In this document: piece by piece, positions 43,731-54,342 of the stretch | Layout: the number at the start of each line of letters is the position of its first letter | How positions within the stretch are numbered: position 1 is the first letter of the stretch | Assembly (NCBI RefSeq): GCF_003545875.1 | Contig: NZ_QHCS01000002.1 | Coordinates: 445,001-509,000, forward strand | Direction of reading: 5' to 3' | Length of the DNA: 64,000 nt | Origin: Leptospira stimsonii | GTDB lineage: Bacteria > Spirochaetota > Leptospiria > Leptospirales > Leptospiraceae | Program-made: the position numbers and the translations under genes | Notes under the pieces: generated by a model | Database searches by the model: none | What the model saw: the letters and a program-made list of their open reading frames with translations, nothing else | Told to the model about the DNA's origin: nothing

Positions 43731-44316
43731 GTTCCCACACTTTTTCAAACCGGATACTTTGTTAAAGTTGGAATCTTTTCTTTCGCTCCGATGAGTGTGA
43801 GAGTTCCCACACCTTTTCAAACCGGATGCTTTGTTAAAGTTGGAATCTTTCTTTTCGCTCCGATCTATGTGAGAGTTCCCACACTTTTTCAAACCGGATG
43901 CTTTGTTAAAGTTAGAATCTTTCTTTTTGCTCCGATCTATGTGAGAGTTCCCACACTTTTTCAAACCGGATGCTTTGTTAAAGTTAGAATCTTTCTTTTT
44001 GCTCCGATGAGTGTGAGAGTTCCCACACTTTTTCAAACCGGATACTTTGTTAAAGTTGGAATCTTTCTTTTCGCTCCGATGAGTGTGAGAGTTCCCACAC
44101 TTTTTCAAACCGGATACTTTGTTAAAGTTGGAATCTTTCTTTTCGCTCCGATGAGTGTGAGAGTTCCCACACTTTTTCAAACCGGATACTTTGTTAAAGT
44201 TGGAATCTTTCTTTTCGCTCCGATGAGTGTGAGAGTTCCCACACTTTTTCAAACCGGATACTTTGTTAAAGTTGGAATCTTTCTTTTCGCTCCGATGAGT
44301 GTGAGAGTTCCCACAT
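43731..44316. repeat. 72-bp tandem array, eight units plus a partial
   Basis: Units start at 43731, 43803, 43875, 43947, 44019, 44091, 44163 and 44235, with a partial at 44307. Each starts GTTCCCACACTTTTTCAAAC and contains GTTAAAGTTGGAATCTTTC; GTGAGAGTTCCCAC bridges neighbouring units. Units differ by a few bases; the third and fourth differ most. Because 72 is divisible by three, long open frames cross the array on both strands, but they lack ribosome sites and are probably not genes. Confidence 0.95.
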
Positions 44317-44334
44317 CTTGCGATTTAAAAAAAC

Positions 44335-45342
44335 TCAGTAAAACGCGGAATAGAGAATTTGTCCACCCACGTCGATGCTTCGAGTTCCGCTGGAGAGATC
44401 CTTGCTGACCAATGGATTTCCGCGAATTCCGAACCCTTCGGAAACGGTTTCTCCTGTTGGAGTTTGAAGGACGTTGTTCTGGGCCCAGGTTTTTCCGGAA
44501 AAATACGAATGGGTCAATTGGATCAGATAAATCCCCACGGCAACGATCGCGGCGGAATGTTTGGCGTGTTTGTAAGCCGATTCGTCCGAACGGATCGAAT
44601 TCAGTGAATTCAAATTTTTGAATGTATTGATTTGATTGTATTGATCCAAAATTCCCGTAGGAAGGCTCGAGCTGGAAACGAGGCTACTCGTAAACTGTTG
44701 TTCCAAAATCTTTTCGATCTTTTTATCGTAGGCTTTGGTTCTTTCTTTTTCGGCGGCGTCTAACCCGAAATAGGCGACCAAGGAAACGAAGAAGAGTGTG
44801 GAGTACGTTGAACTCCAAGCTCCTTGTCTCATAAAACTGTGACCCCAGCCCGGAAGAATCGCCGATTTCCAGACAGGTTCCCAAGGATTTCTTTTGGCGG
44901 AAATATACGATTCCCAATCACCGTCCCGTTCTTCTAAATACTTTTCCATCAGCGCCAGACGTTTTTGAACGATCTTATAACTGTTTTCTTTGATCATCTG
45001 CTCGAGATAGAGGGTATCGAGTTGCTCTTCCTTTTCGCTTTTTATTCCTTCTTTGTTGAACTTTTTCTTCTCGGCTTCGAAGATTCTCGCGATTTCCTGT
45101 TCGTTCTTGATTTCCTTAAAGATGATTTTAAGAATTTTTGATTTTCCGATTTTTTCTCTCTTTCCATCTCGAATGATCGTAACCGAGTTTGCATCCTGAT
45201 CGATCACGGTTGCGTATGTTCTCTCCCCGGATTTAAAGAGGATCGTTTCTCCAAAAATCAAGGAGGGAAAAAGAAGAAGAATCAAATAGAGAGTGACGTT
45301 TTTTAGCTTTCGCATCGAGTGAATAGAGATTGAAAAATTCAT
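44335..45342 (-). CDS. Envelope protein with DUF5683-like region
   Basis: 335 residues with a signal peptide (LYLILLLFPSLIFGE). The N-terminal mature part is beta-rich (ILFKSGERTYATVIDQDANSV); a helical linker follows; the middle has KSAILPGWGHSFMRQGAWSS followed by hydrophobic helices, the pattern of DUF5683-type outer-envelope proteins. The function is unknown. ATG 45342 has AGGA upstream and is preferred; ATG 45315, nearer the signal, is possible. Its 3' end lies only 18 bases from the 72-bp array. Confidence 0.75.
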   Translation of the reverse strand: MNFSISIHSMRKLKNVTLYLILLLFPSLIFGETILFKSGERTYATVIDQDANSVTIIRDGKREKIGKSKILKIIFKEIKNEQEIARIFEAEKKKFNKEGIKSEKEEQLDTLYLEQMIKENSYKIVQKRLALMEKYLEERDGDWESYISAKRNPWEPVWKSAILPGWGHSFMRQGAWSSTYSTLFFVSLVAYFGLDAAEKERTKAYDKKIEKILEQQFTSSLVSSSSLPTGILDQYNQINTFKNLNSLNSIRSDESAYKHAKHSAAIVAVGIYLIQLTHSYFSGKTWAQNNVLQTPTGETVSEGFGIRGNPLVSKDLSSGTRSIDVGGQILYSAFY

Positions 45343-45637
45343 ACGTTTTGGGTCCTATACAAACTAGATAATGTTTGAATCTGATTCCTGAATTCAAAAA
45401 AGCAAATGAATTTATCATTGGATTCGAATTTGTGATTCCGTTTGAAAAAACGATCTATCGATTGAGAAGAAACATTCTTCGAAAATTTCTTTACGAATCG
45501 TTTGTTTTCTTAGGAAAAAATATGGATGAAGATTTTGATTTATGAAATGTAATCTTACTAAACTGAAAGAGAAAAGGACATGGTTTCTTTTCTCTTTCTA
45601 ACCGAAAAAAGAGAAGAAACCTCGAAAGGAAAAAACG

Positions 45638-45889
45638 ATGAATGTATGGAAGTTGGTTTTAATACTTTTTTTTGTCTCCGGTCTTTTGTTCGCGAAGGAA
45701 GAAAAGAAGAAATCGGAGAAGGGTGCGGATCCTACGAACAAAACTCCGGTATCGGGTTGTTGCAGAATCAAAACGGTCGGAGGCGGTTACGACTATTTTG
45801 TCGCAACGGAAGAAGAATGCGCTTCTCACAAGCAGTTTCATTCTTTTCTAAAAGAAAGGACTCTCTGTTTTGAGTCGTTTCCCGAGTAG
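45638..45889 (+). CDS. Small secreted Cys-containing protein
   Basis: 83 residues with a signal peptide ending LLFA. The mature 64 residues start with a Lys-rich stretch and contain four Cys: a CC pair in SGCCRIKT, one in EEECAS and one in RTLCFE, compatible with two disulfides. It has AAGGAAAAAACG before the ATG. The family is unknown, and it stands alone between two minus-strand genes. Confidence 0.72.
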   Translation: MNVWKLVLILFFVSGLLFAKEEKKKSEKGADPTNKTPVSGCCRIKTVGGGYDYFVATEEECASHKQFHSFLKERTLCFESFPE

Positions 45890-45941
45890 TTCCGTTTTTG
45901 GATTCTTCGATCGAAAACGTTCTTTTTGATTTGGCTCGTTC

Positions 45942-47225
45942 TTAGGGGAAAAAACGAACTCTTACAAGAAAACCGTTCTTCTTTTCCACTTCCAATTCTC
46001 CCCGGAGTTGTTGACAAAGCGCTTCGATGAGACTCATTCCTAGAGAAGAACTTTCGGAGGATATCTTTTCCTCGGAAGGGTTTCCGACTCCATTGTCCGC
46101 CACTTCCAGAGTCAAAAATCCGGAATGCGATTTTTGGAATATTACGGAAACTTTACCTTTTGCACTTTCCGGAAATGCGTGTTTAAACGAATTGGATAAA
46201 AGTTCGTTGATGATCAGTCCGCAAGGAATCGCTTTTTCCATCGGAAGATAGATTTCCTCAATTTCACAAGTGGATTGAATTCTTCCATCGCTCGGACCGT
46301 AGGAAAGAAACAGATGACGAACCAAAGAATTGAGATAGTCTTTTGCGTGTATGACCTTATACGAATCCTTAAAAAAAAGATAATCCTGAACCATTGCCAT
46401 GGAATGAATTCGATTCATCGCCGAAGAGATCGCTTTTTTGGCCGGTTCCGATTTTGTTTTCTCTTGCTCCAAAGCCATCATGGAAAGAATCAACTGAGTA
46501 TTGTTTTTGACTCGATGTTGAATCTCTCGGAAAAGAGTTTCTTTGTCGTTTAGAGAATCCGTAAGTTTCGCTTCGGCTTCCAATCGAATCGCGATTTCGT
46601 TTTGAAGTTCCGTGTTCGTTTTTCTATGAAGTAGAATGAGTTGTTTTTGCTTTCGAATACTCAGCGCAAGTCCTCTTAGAATTGCGATCACGGAAAAAGT
46701 GAGAATTCCGCAAAGAAATGAAAAGTTAGCGCCTACGACCAAAATCTGAAACGGAGTTTCGTTTCCGATCCAGATTCTGTAATGAGCGAGAAGAGCTCCT
46801 CCGAAAACCGCAAACGTAGAAATCACCCAACCCCAAAATGCAAGAGTCGGATTGAGAAAGATTCCGCAAAAAACTGGAATCAAAAAGAACCAAAGAATTC
46901 CCGCGCCGGCAAGTCCGATCTTCGTATAAAGAAGAGCGGCCATCAGGGAAACGAGCGCGAGAAGAAAGTAGGACTTGGATTTATAATAACGATTCGGAAG
47001 CAAAAGGAGAAACCAAATCAAAAGGAGCGCGAGTGTGTCGACGATCACGACTTCTCCCAAGCCTTGTTTTGCCGCAAGATAAACGCTCGGGATGTAGATG
47101 ATCAGTCCGAATATCGAAGATACGATCAGAAGAATGTGAATGATATTTCGTTTCCAAGCGTTCGGGTGCGTAGAATTGGGAGAATGAACTCGAAATAATT
47201 CTTGAATGTTGGAAGTTAGGCTCAT
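45942..47225 (-). CDS. Membrane sensor histidine kinase, HisKA_2 type
   Basis: About 427 residues. Six or so hydrophobic helices occupy residues 25-200. A short linker then leads to the HisKA_2 motif REIQHRVKNNTQLILSMMAL (phosphoacceptor His in HRVKNN) and an ATPase domain with LIINELLSNSFKHAF and LEVADNGVGNP. The signal input is in the membrane part and has no known ligand domain. No response regulator gene is adjacent. ATG 47225 is used; an in-frame TTG is four codons upstream. It is divergent from the copper cluster, which starts about 300 bases away. Confidence 0.88.
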   Translation of the reverse strand: MSLTSNIQELFRVHSPNSTHPNAWKRNIIHILLIVSSIFGLIIYIPSVYLAAKQGLGEVVIVDTLALLLIWFLLLLPNRYYKSKSYFLLALVSLMAALLYTKIGLAGAGILWFFLIPVFCGIFLNPTLAFWGWVISTFAVFGGALLAHYRIWIGNETPFQILVVGANFSFLCGILTFSVIAILRGLALSIRKQKQLILLHRKTNTELQNEIAIRLEAEAKLTDSLNDKETLFREIQHRVKNNTQLILSMMALEQEKTKSEPAKKAISSAMNRIHSMAMVQDYLFFKDSYKVIHAKDYLNSLVRHLFLSYGPSDGRIQSTCEIEEIYLPMEKAIPCGLIINELLSNSFKHAFPESAKGKVSVIFQKSHSGFLTLEVADNGVGNPSEEKISSESSSLGMSLIEALCQQLRGELEVEKKNGFLVRVRFFP

Positions 47226-47521
47226 CTGTCCATTCAATCCCTAAACAATCTCCGTTCTTCTCTTAGAAAGATAACGAGTGTTCGAATATACTTCTGGAAA
47301 AATTTCTCTCATCAAATTTTTGTCTTGAGTTTTAAATAAATATGTGAGCAAATGCTCATTATTCTGAAGGTAGGTTTCGAAGCCAATTATAGATTGCGAA
47401 TGGTCTATTTTTTTTCTTTGCAACCAGGAAGAATAGGGCTACAAAGGAGCATTCCAATTCCTATCAAACTTCAGTATAAGTATACAATAAAATTCCGGAA
47501 AACCCGGGGGTTCAATCAAAA

Positions 47522-49543
<2,022 letters not shown>

Positions 49544-49584
49544 TAAGTTTTGAATATTCAGAAATTATCATAGGAGAAAAAAAT

Positions 49585-49899
49585 ATGGAACAAACTGTTA
49601 TCGGCGGCCCCGGCTTCTTCGCTTTACTCTTCAACTTTTACGGATATTACTTTCCGTTCATCCTTTACACTTTGCTTGCGCCTATCGCGCTTGCAGACCT
49701 TGTCAAAAGAGCGGACGTGGATCCGAAAACAGGCTCCATCTGGACGGGCGCGATTCTTCTTGTTCCGATCGTTGGAGCAGGAGCGTATCTGATCGCAGGC
49801 GGATCCAAGGTTCCGAATTGGCTGAAAAATTCCCTCGTTTACGGGGGAGTGGGGTTTTTGGCGCTGATCGTTTTGATCACATCGGTTGCCAAATTCTAA
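49585..49899 (+). CDS. Small membrane protein, copy of the upstream C-terminal domain
   Basis: 104 residues with three membrane helices. It aligns by eye with the C-terminal 100 residues of the preceding lipoprotein: both show PFILY or PFAIY, a short charged loop (DLVKRADVDPKT or DLKDRSDLDEKK), VPI then AYLIAGGSK or IYLLGGGNK, a short Pro-Trp step (VPNWLKNSLVYGGV or YPTWFKRTLVWGGI). The match to PLDc_N-like small membrane domains is only general. AGGAG precedes the ATG. It probably pairs with that domain in the membrane or supports the oxidase. Confidence 0.82.
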   Translation: MEQTVIGGPGFFALLFNFYGYYFPFILYTLLAPIALADLVKRADVDPKTGSIWTGAILLVPIVGAGAYLIAGGSKVPNWLKNSLVYGGVGFLALIVLITSVAKF

Positions 49900-49905
49900 A
49901 AGATC

Positions 49906-50925
49906 TTGAATCGAAAGCAGTTTCTCAAATGGATTGGACTCGGAGGCGCGGGATTGGCCGCGGGTGCGGGACTAAGCACGATCGGAGATTCGGACGGAAA
50001 CGGAGGAATTCTTTGTAAGGTCCGTCCGGGAATCGTCGGCGTCAATAAAGAGGCTACGATTCCGGGAAACCCGGGGAACAATTCTTACGGGAGTATGGTT
50101 CATCCTCCCTTTCAGATCGATCCCGCTTTTCTTTCTCGGATGGATTTGAAGAATCATCAAGGAGCGTCTAACGGACCGATTCTCAAACAACATCTGAGCA
50201 TCGTAGAGATGCCTTTGACGGTCGCGCACAACACAGTCGTAAAGGCTTGGACTTTTAACGGAATCGTTCCGGGACCCGTTGTTCGAGCCAAACTCGGTCA
50301 GAAGATGGAGATTACTCTGAGAAACGATTCGGAACATCCTCATTCGATTCACTTTCATGGAAGTCACGATCCAAACGAGGACGGTTGGGAGCCGATCGTT
50401 ACCGGTGGAGAAAAAACATACAAACTCACCGCGGGTCCGATCGGTTTTCATCCGTATCACTGCCACGTTCCTCCTCTTGCGAGCCATATGGCGAAAGGTC
50501 TTTACGGTGGTCTGATCGTAGATCCTCCCGGAGGTCGTCCGCCGGCTCACGAGTTTATGTTGATTCTTTCCGGATGGGACTTGGGAGATAAGGGGAAGAA
50601 TGATATCTATTCTTGGAACGGGATGGCCGGCTTTTACGATCGTTATCCGATCAAGGTTCCCGTCGGCGAGAAGGTTCGATTCTACATCGCGAATATGTGC
50701 GAGTACGAGCCCGTTGCTTCTTTTCACTTACACGCTCAGACGTTCGACGTTTTTCGAACCGGGACAAGATTGAATCCGGACGATCATACGGACGTCGTCA
50801 CGCTCGGGCAAACGGAAAGGGTCATCGTAGAGTTTACGCTTCCTAAAAGAGGAAGATATATGTTTCATCCCCATCAGACGAAGATGGCAGAGAATGGTGC
50901 CATGGGTTGGATTGTCGCGGTTTGA
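49906..50925 (+). CDS. Two-domain multicopper oxidase
   Basis: 339 residues from TTG. An N-terminal RKQFLKWIGLGG signal looks like a Tat-type leader with RK in place of RR. Two cupredoxin domains carry four HxH motifs: H149-F-H151, H185-C186-H187, H274-L-H276 and H321-P-H323, enough for a trinuclear copper cluster. The type 1 site is in the first domain: H146, C186 and H194, with Leu199 where NirK has Met. This fits a type C-like two-domain laccase rather than nitrite reductase. The substrate is unknown. Its place between the beta-helix lipoprotein pair and SCO suggests these proteins mature or serve it. Confidence 0.85.
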   Translation: MNRKQFLKWIGLGGAGLAAGAGLSTIGDSDGNGGILCKVRPGIVGVNKEATIPGNPGNNSYGSMVHPPFQIDPAFLSRMDLKNHQGASNGPILKQHLSIVEMPLTVAHNTVVKAWTFNGIVPGPVVRAKLGQKMEITLRNDSEHPHSIHFHGSHDPNEDGWEPIVTGGEKTYKLTAGPIGFHPYHCHVPPLASHMAKGLYGGLIVDPPGGRPPAHEFMLILSGWDLGDKGKNDIYSWNGMAGFYDRYPIKVPVGEKVRFYIANMCEYEPVASFHLHAQTFDVFRTGTRLNPDDHTDVVTLGQTERVIVEFTLPKRGRYMFHPHQTKMAENGAMGWIVAV

Positions 50926-50974
50926 TTCGATGGCGTCTAACGTCTTCTCGTTGTGATTCCTTAGGAGAAAGGTT

Positions 50975-51565
50975 TTGAAGGAAAAAATTCTTTTTATCGC
51001 AGTTTTGGTTCTCGGAGTCGGTCTCGGTTTTTTTGGTTGGAAAGAATGGAAGAGTCGTTCCAATAACGAACCTGTCTTCGTGGAAGAATGGTCCAAGGCT
51101 TCCTTGAGAGACACAAAAAATCGGGAGATTCTTCTCGGTTCCATTCCTGGAAAACTAAAGCTTGTTTACTTCGGTTTCTCTCATTGCCCGGATATGTGCC
51201 CGAGAGCTCTCTTGGATATGTCCGCGGCGGTGAACGAATTGGGGGAAGAAGGAAAAAATTTGACTCCGATTTTTATCAGCGTTGATCCGGAGAGAGATTC
51301 GCCAGAACTACTTGCAAAGTATGTAAAACAATTTTCAAATCAAAGTCTGGTCGCATTGACCGGAGATAAACCTACGTTAGACGCTCTTCAGGGTGCCTTC
51401 GGGGCAATTTCAAAAAAGGTAAGCAATCCGTCGGTCGAAGGTGGTTATACCGTGGACCACACAGTTTTTCTCTACGTTCTCGACGATCAGAGTAGAATTC
51501 TCGCGACTTTCCCTGGAGGAATGGAAGGAAAGCTGATTGCAAAAGAAGTGAAGCGGTTTCTTTGA
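50975..51565 (+). CDS. SCO1/SenC-family copper chaperone
   Basis: 196 residues from TTG, with AGGAGAAAGG just before it. One N-terminal membrane helix anchors a thioredoxin-like domain with the copper-binding CxxxC (Cys71 and Cys75 in SHCPDMCP) and the third ligand His162 (DHT). SCO proteins load copper into cupredoxin-type or oxidase sites outside the inner membrane. It closes the copper cluster. The last codons and stop lie inside the first unit of a 58-bp tandem array, so repeat growth has reached the gene end. Confidence 0.92.
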   Translation: MKEKILFIAVLVLGVGLGFFGWKEWKSRSNNEPVFVEEWSKASLRDTKNREILLGSIPGKLKLVYFGFSHCPDMCPRALLDMSAAVNELGEEGKNLTPIFISVDPERDSPELLAKYVKQFSNQSLVALTGDKPTLDALQGAFGAISKKVSNPSVEGGYTVDHTVFLYVLDDQSRILATFPGGMEGKLIAKEVKRFL

Positions 51566-51850
51566 TTTGCCTTTCAAAGTAGGAACTCATACTTTTTTAA
51601 GACTTCAACGGGATCCTGTTTGATTTGCAGTTCAAAGTAGGAACTCATACTTTTTTAAGACTTCAGCGAGATCCTGTTTGATTTGCAGTTCAAAGTAGGA
51701 ACTCATACTTTTTTAAGACTTCAGCGAGATCCTGTTTGATTTGCAGTTCAAAGTAGGAACTCATACTTTTTTAGAACTTCAGTGAGATCCTGTTTGATTT
51801 GCAGTTCAAAGTAGGAACTCATACTTTTTTAAGACTTCAACGGGATCTTC
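51561..51850. repeat. 58-bp tandem array, five units
   Basis: Units start at 51561, 51619, 51677, 51735 and 51793, each beginning TTTGATTTGC and containing GTAGGAACTCATAC and ACTTTTTTAAGACTTC. Copies are almost identical. The first unit overlaps the end of the SCO gene. Each ACTTTTTT... stretch could act as a slippery or terminating T run, but no stem precedes it. Confidence 0.95.
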
Positions 51851-51884
51851 TTTGTCAGAAATTCTAAAATCAGATCTCAAACGA

Positions 51885-52189
51885 TCATTCGTCAATTTGC
51901 TCGGACCAAGCGGCTGAGTCCTCTTTTCTTTCCATAAGAATTTCTAAACGACGGTCTTGAAAATGAAGCATGGACTCCAAAGAATCCTGCCAAGCTTTAG
52001 AAAAAAAATCTACCTTCCGTTCGGAAGGGTACTGCAATTGTCGCGCCGATCTTTCAGCCTTCTTTTGCTCAGAAAAATACGACTTTCGGCCAGAGGCGGC
52101 TTTCTTTCAGCTATTCTTCTTTGAGGATGATCTTCGATTTGTCTTTTGAGATCCGAGAACGTAGTTGTTTGAGAGGAGAGGATCTTCAT
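51885..52189 (-). pseudogene. Possible small gene broken by a frameshift
   Basis: On the minus strand an ATG at 52189 stands behind GAGAAGGA and opens a frame beginning MKILSSQTTTFSDLKRQIED. After about 30 codons this frame gives implausible sequence, while the -1 frame continues as a coding-like chain (SYFSEQKKAERSARQLQYPS, then WQDSLESMLHFQDRRLEILM) to a TGA at 51885-51887. The switch lies in GAAAGAAAG at about 52105. Together they would give a charged helical protein of about 100 residues. No family is recognised. A one-base loss or gain explains the pattern; a real programmed shift or chance is possible. Confidence 0.4.
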
Positions 52190-52363
52190 TCCTTCTCACG
52201 CAGATTGCGGATTTTTTATTTCAAAACCGCGCCCAATGTATTTTCGTCTCAGTTAGGAACGAATCGATTTTTCCCGAGTTCATGGAAAATTCGATTGGTG
52301 TTTCCAGATTGTTTTCTCGGTTCTTCGAATACCAGCTTTAAAACAACACTTCCATTCTCCATC

Positions 52364-52714
52364 TCATTGGGAAGGGGATTTGTCGTAGAATGCGAACGCA
52401 ACCGCTCCTAAGATAAGCAAAAAGCTAACGACATGATTCCACTTTACTTTTTCTTTTAAGACCAAGGAGGCAAAGACGATAAAAATCGAAATCGTGATCA
52501 CTTCCTGTAAGATTTTTAATTGAAAGGCGCTGTAACCTTCTTCTCCATATCCGATCCGATTTGCCGGGACCATAAGAATGTATTCGAAAAGTGCGATTCC
52601 CCAGCTTAGAAGAATGGTGAGAGGGAGACTCCATCCGTGAAAAAATTTCAAATGCCCATACCAGGCGAAGGTCATAAAAAGATTAGAACAGAGGAGAAGA
52701 AAAAATGTTTTCAT
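52364..52714 (-). CDS. DUF486 small membrane protein
   Basis: About 116 residues with four hydrophobic helices, beginning MKTFFLLLCSNLFMTFAWYG and including SWGIALFEYILMVPANRIG and EVITISIFIVFASLV, the pattern of the DUF486 family (a DMT-transporter relative). Transport substrate unknown. ATG 52714 starts the hydrophobic part; an in-frame start 12 codons upstream is less likely. It is a single gene on the minus strand. Confidence 0.85.
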   Translation of the reverse strand: MKTFFLLLCSNLFMTFAWYGHLKFFHGWSLPLTILLSWGIALFEYILMVPANRIGYGEEGYSAFQLKILQEVITISIFIVFASLVLKEKVKWNHVVSFLLILGAVAFAFYDKSPSQ

Positions 52715-52950
52715 AAGAATAGGTTTTTTCGATTGTAAGGGCGGTGACAATCGGAAATCAGCTTCTTAGGAAGGAAATCCTTTCAAATAGAACTATTTAC
52801 AAAGTCTAGTTTTCAAAATCTTTTTTTACGTCTATCCACTCGATAAAAAATTCCCAATTTCGATTTCGGGAAGAGATAGAGAAAATTCAATTTTCCTTAT
52901 GCACTTTAAAAATGTCTGGAAATCAAAAACGGATTCATAAGGATTTTAAT

Positions 52951-52974
52951 AAAAGAAAACCCCGTCACCGGGGT
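52951..52974 (-). terminator. Terminator for the small heat-shock operon (minus strand)
   Basis: On the minus strand the stem ACCCCG / CGGGGT with a four-base loop is followed by TTTTCTTTT. It lies about 130 bases after the last Hsp20 gene on the same strand. Confidence 0.7.
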
Positions 52975-53101
52975 GTAAAAGGGTATTAGACTTCAGGTAG
53001 TATAACAAAGCCCCTGCGAAGAGGCGACTTTCGAAAATCTATTTTGGACCGAGATCCCACCGGCGGATCCCGAAAAGAGAATCCAAACCGGTGGAAAAAA
53101 A

Positions 53102-53503
53102 TCACTCGGAGCGAACTTCTATTTTTTTAACCTGAGGTTTTCTTTTCGGAAGAGTCAGGCTTAACACTCCATTCTTATAGGCCGCGGAAATTTTATCTTC
53201 CTCAACGGCTTCCGTAACCGTGAAGGATCTTTTGTATTCTCCGGTTCTGTATTCGGAGTAACGGAGTTCTCCGGGAATGCTTCTTTCTACGGTTTTTCCG
53301 GAAATCGTGAGCTGGTCCTTTTCCATTTGAACCTGAACGTCCTTTTCTTCCACTCCGGGAAGGTCGGCGAAGAGATAGATGTTCTCTTCGTCTGAATAAA
53401 CGTCCACTCTCGGAGTCAAGATTCTTACTTTTTCTTTTTTCACTTCTTGGGAAGTGGGATGTTCGTGTTTTACGGTTTCCTTATTGAGCACTGCGTTGGT
53501 CAT
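53102..53503 (-). CDS. Small heat-shock protein (Hsp20/alpha-crystallin), second of pair
   Basis: 133 residues. The alpha-crystallin core spans about 35-125, with YLFADLPGVEEKDVQVQME, the strand pair around QLTISGKTVE, and the closing AAYKNGVLSLTLPKRK. It is an ATP-independent holder of unfolded proteins. AAGGAG lies 11 bases before the ATG, and the gene starts 24 bases after the first Hsp20 gene, under its promoter. Confidence 0.93.
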   Translation of the reverse strand: MTNAVLNKETVKHEHPTSQEVKKEKVRILTPRVDVYSDEENIYLFADLPGVEEKDVQVQMEKDQLTISGKTVERSIPGELRYSEYRTGEYKRSFTVTEAVEEDKISAAYKNGVLSLTLPKRKPQVKKIEVRSE

Positions 53504-53527
53504 CTTTGTTTCTCCTTCGACTTTGAT

Positions 53528-53947
53528 TTAGTTGGTCTGAATTTGGATCTTACGAGGTTTAACGCTCTCTCGGATCGGAAGAGTCAGAACCAAAATTCCA
53601 TTCTTAAATTCTGCCGTTGTTTTTTCGGGATCGACTTCGGTCGGGAGTTCGAGAGTTCTCTGAAACTTTCCTTGAAATCGTTCCACACGATTTGCTCCAA
53701 AATTCGTCTTCGGTGCAAAAGTCGGGGCCTCTCCACTGAGCCGAAGCTGGTTTCCGCTTACCGTGATATCGAGCGAGTCCGGAGTAATTCCTGGGATCAG
53801 CGCGGTAATTGTCACCGATTCACTTCCTTTGTGAACATTTAAGGAAGGATACGCACTTCCTCCCGCGGAAAGGAACGGGTCCCAGAGGCTCGAAAACTGA
53901 TTTTGGAGTTTATGTAGGTCTTCCATCATTCTAAATTCGTGAATCAT
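53528..53947 (-). CDS. Small heat-shock protein (Hsp20/alpha-crystallin), first of pair
   Basis: 139 residues. The alpha-crystallin core includes VTITALIPGITPDSLDITV, NQLRLSGEA and FKNGILVLTLPIRES. It holds partly unfolded proteins under stress. GAGGAAAG precedes the ATG. Two CIRCE-type sites lie 17 and 78 bases upstream, so the operon is under the HrcA repressor and is heat-induced by inference. The downstream paralog is the second gene. Confidence 0.94.
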   Translation of the reverse strand: MIHEFRMMEDLHKLQNQFSSLWDPFLSAGGSAYPSLNVHKGSESVTITALIPGITPDSLDITVSGNQLRLSGEAPTFAPKTNFGANRVERFQGKFQRTLELPTEVDPEKTTAEFKNGILVLTLPIRESVKPRKIQIQTN

Positions 53948-53963
53948 CTTACTTTCCTCTTTT

Positions 53964-53990
53964 TTAGCAATCTGAAACTTAGAGTGCTAA
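53964..53990 (-). promoter_or_regulatory. CIRCE operator, proximal
   Basis: TTAGCAATC, nine bases, GAGTGCTAA: one mismatch to the HrcA site TTAGCACTC-N9-GAGTGCTAA. It is 17 bases before the first Hsp20 start, just outside the ribosome site. Confidence 0.85.
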
Positions 53991-54024
53991 AGCGTAAAAA
54001 AAGTTCAAGAAAAAAATTTAAAAA

Positions 54025-54051
54025 TTAGCACTCTTTTTTATTGAGTGCCAA
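54025..54051 (-). promoter_or_regulatory. CIRCE operator, distal, overlapping a probable promoter
   Basis: TTAGCACTC, nine bases, GAGTGCCAA: one mismatch. Read on the minus strand it contains TTGGCA at its start and TAATTT 18 bases later (54022-54051), a possible sigma-70 promoter for the Hsp20 operon. Confidence 0.85.
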
Positions 54052-54342
54052 GTTTTTGCTGAGGGAACCTGGAACGAATTCTCTTCGAAAGATCCTCTAA
54101 AATGGGGTTCGAAATGCCTAAGGTTAGAACCCGACGATGTTTTGATTTTTAGTTCATAACCAAATGGAAACGGACTTCGAAAAATAAGTGGGAATTCTTA
54201 CGAAATACGTTGTTTTTCGTGGTAGGTTCGTTTCCGAAATATTTACACGCGACTTTAAGAGCCAAGGTTACGGAGATCGGCTAAACTTCGTTGTCGTCAC
54301 AAGTCGAGGAATCGAAGTAACTTAGCCAAGGAACTTGCACTG
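54052..54342. other. Divergent spacer before the membrane-protein gene
   Basis: About 290 bases. It contains one isolated palindrome GTGGGAATTCTTAC at 54188-54201, in the style of the repeat arrays, and no recognised gene. The promoter of the plus-strand gene at 54343 should be in the right half. Confidence 0.5.

Noticed and set aside
43710..44408. Long open frames with 24-residue repeats on both strands
   Set aside because: They result from a 72-bp tandem array whose unit is a multiple of three. There is no ribosome site, and frames on both strands cannot both be genes. Kept only as a finding to check.
49906..50925. Copper nitrite reductase NirK
   Set aside because: Two domains and a NirK-like type 1 loop are present, but four HxH motifs and Leu in place of the axial Met fit a two-domain laccase-type oxidase better.
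52121..52411. Plus-strand frame between the 58-bp array and the DUF486 gene
   Set aside because: Antisense to the better-supported broken gene on the minus strand and to the end of the DUF486 gene.
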